From assembly GCA_039679375.1 (NCBI GenBank), contig JBDKVA010000047.1, forward strand, positions 1 through 57,484: a DNA stretch of 57,484 bases, read 5' to 3'. This DNA is from JBDKVA01 sp039679375. Its GTDB lineage: Bacteria > Bacillota > Clostridia > Acetivibrionales > DTU013. How positions within the stretch are numbered: position 1 is the first letter of the stretch; each line of letters starts with the position of its first letter. This document shows positions 32,782 through 40,003 of the stretch, piece by piece. The position numbers and the translations under genes were made by a program. A model generated the notes under the pieces. It was not told the DNA's origin, ran no database searches, and saw only the letters and a program-made list of their open reading frames with translations.

Positions 32782-33330
32782 TTACCACAACACAACATAT
32801 TCTGAGTCCGTGCAACTATCAGTTAGCGTTGTCGATCCGAATAAATAAGTTGTTGTTGTTGACATAGCAACGGATATTGAAAAATGGGATGTACTGTTAA
32901 CAGTATAGTTATGATTATAAAACCTACCAACTATATTTGGGTATGTCAAAGTGGCAGAATTTGAAGAACTGCTGAATCCCGCTCCGGCACCGCCGCTGCC
33001 AAGGGAGAAACTCGCGTCTGCCCCTTCAACTGTAAAAGTATCACTTTGAGAAATACTATTTGCAAAAAACGGACGAGCACCGGTCCAAGCGCTGTTTGAA
33101 GTACCGGTAAATGTTATTGTATCAACTGCTGTCGGGATATATTCCCGCACTACTTTAGCAGAGCAATTGAATTTGCAATAAACCTTACCATTTGAGTAAG
33201 TCTTCCCTGCGCTTTCAGCTTTCAATTCATAAGTTTCCTCTCCTGCAAATACTGAATTTGAAAAGCTCGATACAATAAGCATTGCAATTACAAATACCAA
33301 AGATACAGACCTTTTAAAACGTAATTTCAT
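32782..33330 (-). CDS. Small secreted protein, family unknown
   Basis: Encodes 182 residues. A classic signal peptide (MKLRFKRSVSLVFVIAMLIV, cleavage near SVFA-GEE) leads to a mature part of about 150 residues rich in Ser, Thr, Gly and Tyr. Notable are the two Cys in VYCKFNCSA, a Gly/Ser patch (SLGSGGAGAGFSSSS), FYNHNYTVNSTSHFSISV and a C-terminal Trp (VVLW). Predicted mostly beta. ATG at 33330 follows TTGGAGG. It is followed by a hairpin and the toroid-like gene, the layout of an abundant exported product with a less expressed partner. It could be an exported bacteriocin-like protein or surface protein; I cannot assign a family. Confidence 0.65.
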   Translation of the reverse strand: MKLRFKRSVSLVFVIAMLIVSSFSNSVFAGEETYELKAESAGKTYSNGKVYCKFNCSAKVVREYIPTAVDTITFTGTSNSAWTGARPFFANSISQSDTFTVEGADASFSLGSGGAGAGFSSSSNSATLTYPNIVGRFYNHNYTVNSTSHFSISVAMSTTTTYLFGSTTLTDSCTDSEYVVLW

Positions 33331-33922
33331 AACTATAACCTCCAAAATTTTATTTTTTATGGGATAATCGAGCGCGATACTACCCTCCTTTTGCTATAAA
33401 TCTCCCTTTACAAATATCCCATTAAGGTGTATAATTATGACACCTATTTATTTGTATAGGGGATGTACCTTCCTATCATTTGTTACCTGGCTCGTACTAA
33501 TGACAGGAGGGCGTCTTTATTTAAATGGTTAATCCATTTAAATACAAACAATTTTTTACAGTATACCTTTCCGAGCAACTTATACTTTTTAACATGGAGA
33601 TTATTTTTGTATCAATTTTTCCAAACTGCAGAATACTTGTTTAATTACAAATATCAGATTATAACAATTATGTCTTAATATTTTTGTATTAGTAATATAA
33701 TCCCAGTATAATTCCGCCAAACAATTAATCAAGTTGCAAATTTATATAAAATGTTGCATAAATATATAATATTAGGTATTACAATAAATTGTATTTATTG
33801 TAATACCAAGATATTATGCAAGAAAAGATTGATGTTTTGTATGGTAATAAAATTAAAAAATCTAAAATAATTTAAAAATTTTAAAAAATTGCTAAGTACC
33901 TTATAATAATTTTAAAAAACTG
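33331..33922. other. AT-rich intergenic region with palindromes
   Basis: About 590 bp without a supported gene, between two divergent units. Three inverted repeats stand out: AGGTGT/ACACCT (about 33431-33451), TATTTAAATGG/CCATTTAAATA (33518-33544) and a perfect 15-bp repeat with a TGT loop (33775-33807, ends GGTATTACAATAAAT and ATTTATTGTAATACC). They may be regulator sites or transcript ends. The promoter of the secreted-protein gene must lie in the left part. Confidence 0.5.
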
Positions 33923-33951
33923 TTGACAAATTATATGTCCTCTTGTATTAT
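33923..33951 (+). promoter_or_regulatory. Sigma-A promoter of the gntR-ABC operon
   Basis: A perfect TTGACA (33923-33928), 17 bp, then TATTAT (33946-33951). The -10 box lies inside the operator palindrome. Confidence 0.75.
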
Positions 33952-33984
33952 TGTATTAAGAACTTAGTACAATAATACAAGAGG
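33939..33984 (+). promoter_or_regulatory. 17-bp inverted-repeat operator of the YtrA-type regulator
   Basis: CCTCTTGTATTATTGTA (33939-33955) is exactly mirrored by TACAATAATACAAGAGG (33968-33984) around 12 nt. It covers the -10 box and start region, and its right arm contains the GAGG of the gntR ribosome site. It is well placed for autorepression by the adjacent regulator; in RNA it would also mask the ribosome site. Confidence 0.75.
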
Positions 33985-33993
33985 AGTGATAAA

Positions 33994-34365
33994 ATGCCTT
34001 GGGATTTAAAGTCGGATCGTCCAATATATGCTCAATTGATTGAGCATATGGAATTGAAAATTTGTTCCGGCGTCTATCCGCCCGGTTCAAAACTGCCATC
34101 AGTCCGAGACCTTGCGCAGGAGGCGTCGGTAAACCCGAACACCATTCAAAGGGCCCTTGCCAAGCTGGAGGAGGACGGGATCGTGTATACAAACCGCACA
34201 AGCGGAAGATTTATAACGGAGGATGCCAATATGATTAATCAGGTTAAAAGCAAGCTGGCACAAGAGCAAGTACAGGAATTCCTGGAAAAAATGAAACGTT
34301 TGGGTTTTGAAAAGAAAGATATCTTAAGCATTATTTCAAGCATGCTGGAGGAGATGAAGAAATGA
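33994..34365 (+). CDS. GntR-family regulator, YtrA subfamily
   Basis: Encodes 123 residues. The winged helix-turn-helix is clear: PIYAQLIEHMELKICSGVYP, GSKLPSVRDLAQEASVNPNT and IQRALAKLEEDGIVYTNRTSG (residues about 11-71). The C-terminal part is a short helical dimerisation segment (KSKLAQEQVQEFLEKMKRLG), typical of the YtrA group. Such proteins repress an adjacent ABC transporter operon and are often relieved by cell-wall-active antibiotics. ATG at 33994 has GAGGAGTGAT before it. Its stop overlaps the ATPase start by 4 bp (ATGA). Confidence 0.9.
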   Translation: MPWDLKSDRPIYAQLIEHMELKICSGVYPPGSKLPSVRDLAQEASVNPNTIQRALAKLEEDGIVYTNRTSGRFITEDANMINQVKSKLAQEQVQEFLEKMKRLGFEKKDILSIISSMLEEMKK

Positions 34366-35060
34366 CAAATATTTTAGAGTGCAAAAGCCTCAGTAAAAGC
34401 TTTGGCTTCAAAAAAGCCCTCGACAATATGGATCTTAGCATAGCACGGGGAAGGATCGTAGGTCTGCTGGGCCCTAACGGCAGCGGAAAAACCACATTCA
34501 TAAAAGTCTGCAACGAGCTGCTTACGCCCACAAGCGGCGAAATACGTATTGCAGGCATGAAACCCGGTATTGAAACGAAGAAGATCATCTCCTATCTGCC
34601 GGAAAAAACTTATCTGAATGATTGGATGAGGGTCTCCGAGATCATTGGCTTTTTTAAGGATTTTTATGCCGATTTTAAACCAGAAAAGGCATATGACATG
34701 CTAAAGAGGCTGAACATCAATCCGGATGACAGATTGAAAACCATGTCAAAAGGTACAAAGGAAAAGGTCCAGCTGATCCTGGTCATGAGCCGCGAGGCCG
34801 AGCTGTATTTGCTTGATGAGCCCATTGGCGGCGTCGATCCGGCGGCCAGGGATTATATCCTTGACACGATCCTCAGCAACTATAGTGAAAATGCAACTGT
34901 TATTTTATCTACACATCTCATCTCGGACATTGAAAAGGTATTGGATGATATTATTTTCTTACGCGATGGGCGTGTTGTGCTCACAAAAACTGTTGACGAG
35001 ATCCGTGATGAGACCGGGAAATCAGTAGATGCTCTATTCAGGGAGGTGTTCAAATGTTAG
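34362..35060 (+). CDS. ABC transporter ATP-binding protein
   Basis: Encodes 232 residues. Walker A GPNGSGKTT (about residues 38-46), a signature-like MSKGTKEKVQL, Walker B ELYLLDEPIGGVDP and the switch His in LSTHLIS are present. The signature LSGGQ is degenerate (MSKGTK), which is usual in YtrB/YhcH-type ATPases. It forms an exporter with the membrane protein that follows and is likely under the upstream regulator. It overlaps gntR by 4 bp and the permease by 7 bp. Confidence 0.92.
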   Translation: MTNILECKSLSKSFGFKKALDNMDLSIARGRIVGLLGPNGSGKTTFIKVCNELLTPTSGEIRIAGMKPGIETKKIISYLPEKTYLNDWMRVSEIIGFFKDFYADFKPEKAYDMLKRLNINPDDRLKTMSKGTKEKVQLILVMSREAELYLLDEPIGGVDPAARDYILDTILSNYSENATVILSTHLISDIEKVLDDIIFLRDGRVVLTKTVDEIRDETGKSVDALFREVFKC

Positions 35061-35842
35061 GAAAGCTTTTAAAATATGAAGTGAAATCGACAGCGCGTCT
35101 GTTTGTACCGTTATACCTTGCTGTATTGGTTGTTGCAGTCATTAACAGGCTTATGAAAACAATGTCCGCTTTGGAAAATGTAGTATCATTTAACATTAAG
35201 ACCATCACAAGTCTTATTATCACAATAACCTTTTTTATATTGATGGCCGGTATCATGGTTGCCACATTGGTAGTGGTAATCCAAAGGTTTTATAAAAACC
35301 TGCTGGGCGACGAGGGATACCTGATGTTCACCCTGCCCGTACAACAATGGAAGGATATAGCAAGCAAATTGCTGGTTTCCCTTCTCTGGTATGTGTTCAG
35401 CATTATTGTAGCCATATCCTCCATATGTATTTACGCTAACTTCAACATACTCAAATATATGCCGGATATGTTCAAGTTCATCAATACCTACCTGGGATAT
35501 GCCGCTTATCTGGAAGTTCCGGTTTTGGTCCTTCTGCTCCTTGCTTACACAGTTATTCAAATATATGCGGCAATCACCCTGGGCCACCTGTTCAGCAAGC
35601 ATAAGCTCCTGGCGTCATTGGGGATGTATGTCATACTCTATACGATTGGACAGATCTTTGCAAGCACTTTAACCGTATTTTTTTTAAAAACCATTTTTCT
35701 GCCGCTGGATCAAAATACCATACCCAGCCCATATTACCTGAACCTGTTTGCAGTATACGCCATTTTACTCACAACTTTATTATCGGCAGGTTATTTTGCG
35801 ATAACCAATTTTATTCTGAAGAACAGGCTGAACCTCGAATAA
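35054..35842 (+). CDS. ABC-2-like transporter permease
   Basis: Encodes 262 residues with about six membrane helices. The start MLGKLLKYEVKSTARLFVPLY is typical of ABC-2 permeases beside YtrA regulators. A cytoplasmic loop with RFYKNLLGDEGYLMFTLPV (about residues 77-95) separates helices two and three; the last helix is followed by KNRLNLE. Substrate unknown; peptide or lipid-II-binding antibiotic resistance is a possibility for this class. The start overlaps the ATPase gene end. A terminator follows at 35884. Confidence 0.88.
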   Translation: MLGKLLKYEVKSTARLFVPLYLAVLVVAVINRLMKTMSALENVVSFNIKTITSLIITITFFILMAGIMVATLVVVIQRFYKNLLGDEGYLMFTLPVQQWKDIASKLLVSLLWYVFSIIVAISSICIYANFNILKYMPDMFKFINTYLGYAAYLEVPVLVLLLLAYTVIQIYAAITLGHLFSKHKLLASLGMYVILYTIGQIFASTLTVFFLKTIFLPLDQNTIPSPYYLNLFAVYAILLTTLLSAGYFAITNFILKNRLNLE

Positions 35843-35883
35843 GCTCAGGATATGAAGCACATGCAAAAATGGCTGGCCACAGG

Positions 35884-35915
35884 AAAGTCCCGTCCCGGAA
35901 AGGCGGGACTTTTTT
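35884..35915. terminator. Bidirectional terminator between the ABC operon and gerC
   Basis: AAAGTCCCG (35884-35892) pairs with CGGGACTTT (35904-35912), followed by TTT. It ends the plus-strand ABC operon and reaches the convergent gerC stop. Confidence 0.85.
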
Positions 35916-37167
35916 ATCTGTTGAAAAATTCCATAATGTTTGTGCCTGTGCTTATTACTTTCGTCTTAACATTAACATTAACAACTACATCGGGGAAAAC
36001 TTCTTCCCATTTTTGTTCATACATACTGTGCCATAGCTTGGGATATTGCCTGTAGAATGCAAAACCAAAACCGAAAATATCGGTTTTCAGCTCCTTCTGG
36101 CCTTTTTTCAGGGCCGTTTCTATTTCTGAATGTATTGTGCTTTCAAGATCCCTTTGTATCATTTTGATGACATCAGGTGTAAGAATTTGAGGCTCCATCG
36201 TCTTGGCGTATTTCTTTAAATCAGCCTCTGCATATACATTTACGTTGATTACAGGTTTTCCGTTATCCAATGTAACCTTTATTTTTCCTTTGGATTTTGT
36301 CACCCGGAAAAACATAATACCTTTTGTATCGGCATCCTCGGAAGTTTTGAAAGAAATGTAAGGTGCCATGTTTTTTCCGGTAATCCACGCAAGCCCTCTG
36401 CTCTCCGTGCCATCCAGCCACCCTGCAAATTCCCCGCCTTTAAAAGCAGCCATACCGTCAATCGTATGGTGGCCTTCCTTCAAACCGCCTTTACTTCCCG
36501 TACCTTGAATTCCTTCAGAAGAGCTGCCCGATCCTCCTTCATTTTTCCCGGCAGCTGTTGTAACCAAGCGCGGAGCTATTGGTTCCAGCCCCCTAATTTG
36601 CATATGTTCTATGAAATCCTCGATAATAATGGGGAATGCATTTCCAGTACTTATTGTTTCATCAACCAGCTTTCGGATATGAGCAGCAGCAGGCACTGAA
36701 ATATCAGTCTCTTCTATACTTAAGGCATCTGCTGCTTTCCCTGAAGCGATCACAAGTCTCGCAGTATTTCGTATGGAAGTTGTCCGGTCATTCATACCCA
36801 TGATATCCTCTATGATGTTTTTTGCTGCAGCCTCGCCTATAACATCAATATCCATATAGCCATAAAATAACCTTTTCCCAACAGACTGCTGTATTTTTTG
36901 CACTGCATCAGCCAAAGTCAAGCCGGATGCAGTCTTTATGGCTACTTTGGATAAAGCCCCTTTTGAACCATCTCCGCCGCCTCCTCCTTTACTAGCGCCT
37001 GGTACCACATATTGCAGCGTTACGGTTACCTGACCGGTCTGTTCCTCCATATCAATCCCCATTGCAAACACGAGAGCCAAATTTTCGTATTCGATATAAT
37101 CCCAGCAGCCTGACAGCATGCATAACGACAATATAGGCACGATCAGAAAAAGCATTTTCCCTTTCAT
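35914..37167 (-). CDS. gerC: Ger(x)C-family germination lipoprotein
   Basis: Encodes 417 residues. A lipoprotein signal (FLIVPILSLCMLSGC, lipobox LSGC at about residues 18-21) is followed by WDYIEYENLALVFAMGID, the usual GerC start. A Gly/Ser-rich insertion (ASKGGGGGDGSKGA) and another at about 210-230 are low-complexity loops. The C-terminal domain ends FYRQYPKLWHSMYEQKWEEV and VNVNVKTKVISTG, as in GerAC. It is the anchored C subunit of a spore germinant receptor. ATG at 37167 overlaps the gerB stop by 4 bp. Confidence 0.92.
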   Translation of the reverse strand: MKGKMLFLIVPILSLCMLSGCWDYIEYENLALVFAMGIDMEEQTGQVTVTLQYVVPGASKGGGGGDGSKGALSKVAIKTASGLTLADAVQKIQQSVGKRLFYGYMDIDVIGEAAAKNIIEDIMGMNDRTTSIRNTARLVIASGKAADALSIEETDISVPAAAHIRKLVDETISTGNAFPIIIEDFIEHMQIRGLEPIAPRLVTTAAGKNEGGSGSSSEGIQGTGSKGGLKEGHHTIDGMAAFKGGEFAGWLDGTESRGLAWITGKNMAPYISFKTSEDADTKGIMFFRVTKSKGKIKVTLDNGKPVINVNVYAEADLKKYAKTMEPQILTPDVIKMIQRDLESTIHSEIETALKKGQKELKTDIFGFGFAFYRQYPKLWHSMYEQKWEEVFPDVVVNVNVKTKVISTGTNIMEFFNR

Positions 37168-38267
37168 TTCACTTCACTTCCCGTTTTTCTTTTTTTAATT
37201 GCGGCACTAAGGGAAGCAAGCAGCAATATAAAAACTACAAAGGGTAAAATAATATAGTACCCCAGGAAGATAGCGATAAAAAATCCAGTATTGTATGAAT
37301 TCACCCAAACTGCTCCCGAAAATATAGTAATCGATATCAGAACCAGCAAAACCCATGGTTTTTTAACATGGATCAACTTCTGGGAAGATATCCAGCAACT
37401 GTAAAGTATCATTACAGTCCTTACAATTGCAATGTATTGGTAAGACATTAGCATAAACATCTCCATGCCGCGGATAAATTCCCCGACTTGAAATACTCTT
37501 CCAACAGCAATGCCTGCCTGCCCTATACGGGATAAAACTTCCGTGCTTACAGTACCAGCCATAAGCAATGTGGCAAGAGATAAAACAAAAGCCCAGTATG
37601 TGAAACCTTTTGCCACCCACATATAATGCCTGTGAGGATCCGGCACAGAGCCTGCCATTACCATCAGGAAAAGCAGCCCATCCGCAGTACTTCCTGCAGT
37701 TAATAGTACCCCTTCGGCAAAACTAGGCCATGATATGTCAAATACAGGCATAATATAATCAAGCTTGAATTCCTTTGCAAAAGATACCAGGAAACCAGTA
37801 AAGTAATTTACGACACATAGCACAATGAGAAGCTCGATCAGCTTTCCGAAGGTTTGCATTCCGCTGTTGGCAAACAGAGCGCACATGAGCAGGATAATCA
37901 GCATGATAACCCATATGGGAGTACGCTCAAGAAAGTACAGCTTGACCGTCCCTGTAAACAAATTTAGCATACAGATCTCTATGGTAATATTCAAAATAAT
38001 ATAAATCACGGAAATAACGCCGCATATAAATCTGCCAAGACCTTTTTCCAGGATATCGAAAACCGTGCCCCCCTGAAAGTGCCTGCCCAGGTGGAAAATC
38101 CATATGCCTAATGGAATATTTGCAAGCACCCCTATAAATATTGCAATCCAAAATGGCTTTCCGGTGATTTTCGTAACCCACGTAAAAGTAAACACGTTGT
38201 TGCTGAATCCGCTGGCACAAACCATCAATATAGCCTGTTCCCTTGTCGCCTTATATGGTTCGTTCAC
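37164..38267 (-). CDS. gerB: GerB-family germinant receptor permease
   Basis: Encodes about 367 residues with ten membrane helices of the APC-like spore germination permease family. Helices start at REQAILMVCASGFSNNVFTF; GMQTFGKLIELLIVL, AGSTADGLLFLMVMAG and LLLASLSAAIKKRK are further landmarks. The open frame reaches 38345 and into gerA, but GTG at 38267 is best supported: GGGAGG lies 9 nt before it, it is 4 bp after the gerA stop, and the length then matches GerKB. The protein senses germinants in the spore inner membrane with GerA and GerC. Confidence 0.9.
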   Translation of the reverse strand: MNEPYKATREQAILMVCASGFSNNVFTFTWVTKITGKPFWIAIFIGVLANIPLGIWIFHLGRHFQGGTVFDILEKGLGRFICGVISVIYIILNITIEICMLNLFTGTVKLYFLERTPIWVIMLIILLMCALFANSGMQTFGKLIELLIVLCVVNYFTGFLVSFAKEFKLDYIMPVFDISWPSFAEGVLLTAGSTADGLLFLMVMAGSVPDPHRHYMWVAKGFTYWAFVLSLATLLMAGTVSTEVLSRIGQAGIAVGRVFQVGEFIRGMEMFMLMSYQYIAIVRTVMILYSCWISSQKLIHVKKPWVLLVLISITIFSGAVWVNSYNTGFFIAIFLGYYIILPFVVFILLLASLSAAIKKRKTGSEVK

Positions 38268-38271
38268 TGCC

Positions 38272-39879
38272 TCAGCCCTCCCGCTTTCTGCCATTACCCG
38301 GTTTATTGATTTTTCTTCCCGCCTTTTCACGGTTGAACGGTGCAAGAATCCTTGAACGTATTTTCAAATTCTTGTAGTGAGCGCGTATGAATGTATCGTT
38401 CCATTGCTCCGGATCAAAAGGTATGACCGGGTAAAGGTATGGCAATCCGAATGACCTGAGTGTAAGAAGATGCCAAAACATGAATACGAAGCCGTTTATC
38501 AGACCGAATATGCCAAATAACCCTGCAAGCAGTATAAAAAAATAGTTTAATAATCTCGATGAATAAAGCAGTGTGACAGCTGAAATAGCAAAGGATGATA
38601 TGGTAGAAACAGCAATCACAATGATGAGCGACGCACTCACATAACCGGCTGTAACGATAGCCTGTCCGATGAGTACGGCGGCAAGCGTACCGATAAAGTA
38701 ACCGACCGACCCCGGCATGCGAAGTCCCGCTTCCCGGATAATACTCATTGCAAGCGACATCAGTATAACTTCAACAACAGTCGGGAACGGCACCCCTTCC
38801 CTTCCTTGTGCTATGTTTATGGCAAGGGACGGAGGTACTACGGCATGGTTGTATGTGACAAACGCCAGATATAAAGGGGTAGCCAGTACGGAAACCAGGA
38901 ATGCTGCATAGCGCACAAATCTCAGGTAGGTTGATGTGGAAGACCTTTCCTCATAATCGTCCATGGTTTTGAAATTATCCCACAGCGTATAGGGCGCTAC
39001 AATTGCAAAAGGACTGTTATTTGATATAATGGCAAAGCAGCCTTTTGAAAGAGATCTTACCACTACGTCAGGACGTTCGGTTTGCTTGTACTTTGGGAAA
39101 ATCGACTGGGGCTTATCCTCAATAAGCTCAGCCAGGACACCTAATCCGTCAACGATATCAATATCAATACTCTTAATACGTTTTCTGACATCTTCTATGA
39201 TTTTCGGATTTGCTATACCATCGAGCCATACCAGTTTTGCCATTGTTCTTGAAAACCGTCCTAATGTGAATGATTCAAAATGAAGCTTCCTCATAGGGAG
39301 CCTCTTGATTATCAAGCCGACATTGGTATCAAGGTTGTCCGTAAAGGATTCCTGACTGCCAAGCACGGTTGCTTCATTCTCGGGTTTTTCAATCGCCCGT
39401 TTCTGCAATTTGCTGCTTCCTATGACAAGTGCCTTTTCCGAGTTTTCCAAAAAAAGGGCCGTATCGCCGTTGTAGAGCGCACTTATGACCAATTGCATAT
39501 CACCGGTTATATACGTCTTGTTAGCAGGAATAATGCCTGTCTGGATAATAGAAAGAATTTCATCGGCATGTTCGCCGGTTCCGGCATTGCTATCAATAAG
39601 AGGCATAATCACATGCCAGCTGATCAATTCCTTATCAGCGATCACTTCTATGAAAGCAATACCTGCTTTAACTTTACCTCCGAAAATGTCATAACTGTTT
39701 TCAACCAGACCGACGGCATCTCCTGTTACATTCTTTATATAATCCAAATTTTTTTTAATGTCGGGAAAAATTATATTTTCTGCCTCTTCTGAATCCTGCT
39801 TAAAATCATCATCACGAGAATTATTATTCCGCCTAAAGTCGTTTTTACCTGAAGATGTTTTGTTATTATTGAATTTCAT
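38272..39879 (-). CDS. gerA: GerA-family spore germination protein
   Basis: Encodes 535 residues. The N-terminal 45 residues are very polar and Asn/Asp-rich; the soluble domain follows (YIKNVTGDAVGLVENSYDIF). The membrane half begins near residue 318 with TYLRFVRYAAFLVSVLATPLYLA, then GREGVPFPTVVEVILMSLAM and IREAGLRMPGSVGYFIGTLA. A C-terminal FGLPYLYPVIPFDPEQWNDTFIR and basic tail end it. It is the A subunit of the germinant receptor and first gene of the gerA-gerB-gerC operon. ATG at 39879 follows GGAAG. The germinant is not predictable. Confidence 0.94.
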   Translation of the reverse strand: MKFNNNKTSSGKNDFRRNNNSRDDDFKQDSEEAENIIFPDIKKNLDYIKNVTGDAVGLVENSYDIFGGKVKAGIAFIEVIADKELISWHVIMPLIDSNAGTGEHADEILSIIQTGIIPANKTYITGDMQLVISALYNGDTALFLENSEKALVIGSSKLQKRAIEKPENEATVLGSQESFTDNLDTNVGLIIKRLPMRKLHFESFTLGRFSRTMAKLVWLDGIANPKIIEDVRKRIKSIDIDIVDGLGVLAELIEDKPQSIFPKYKQTERPDVVVRSLSKGCFAIISNNSPFAIVAPYTLWDNFKTMDDYEERSSTSTYLRFVRYAAFLVSVLATPLYLAFVTYNHAVVPPSLAINIAQGREGVPFPTVVEVILMSLAMSIIREAGLRMPGSVGYFIGTLAAVLIGQAIVTAGYVSASLIIVIAVSTISSFAISAVTLLYSSRLLNYFFILLAGLFGIFGLINGFVFMFWHLLTLRSFGLPYLYPVIPFDPEQWNDTFIRAHYKNLKIRSRILAPFNREKAGRKINKPGNGRKREG

Positions 39880-39951
39880 TTTTCTTCCTGTTCTTAATAC
39901 AATACTTCAATCTTATTTTCTTTAAAAGATCTGAATTTATACAGTAAGAAA

Positions 39952-39982
39952 AGGCACTGCCATGTTTTCACAAGCAGTACCT
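39952..39982 (-). terminator. Terminator after the Amt-PII gene
   Basis: AGGCACTGC (39952-39960 region) pairs with GCAGTACCT (39974-39982), with one G-U pair in the minus-strand RNA, followed by TTTTCTT. It is about 20 bp past the amt stop. Confidence 0.6.
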
Positions 39983-40003
39983 GATTTATCTTTGAATTCT
40001 TGA

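Noticed and set aside
32782..33330. Lactococcin-972-type bacteriocin
   Set aside because: Signal peptide, Tyr/Ser-rich mature part and C-terminal Trp are suggestive, but the core motif and the usual partner membrane protein are absent.
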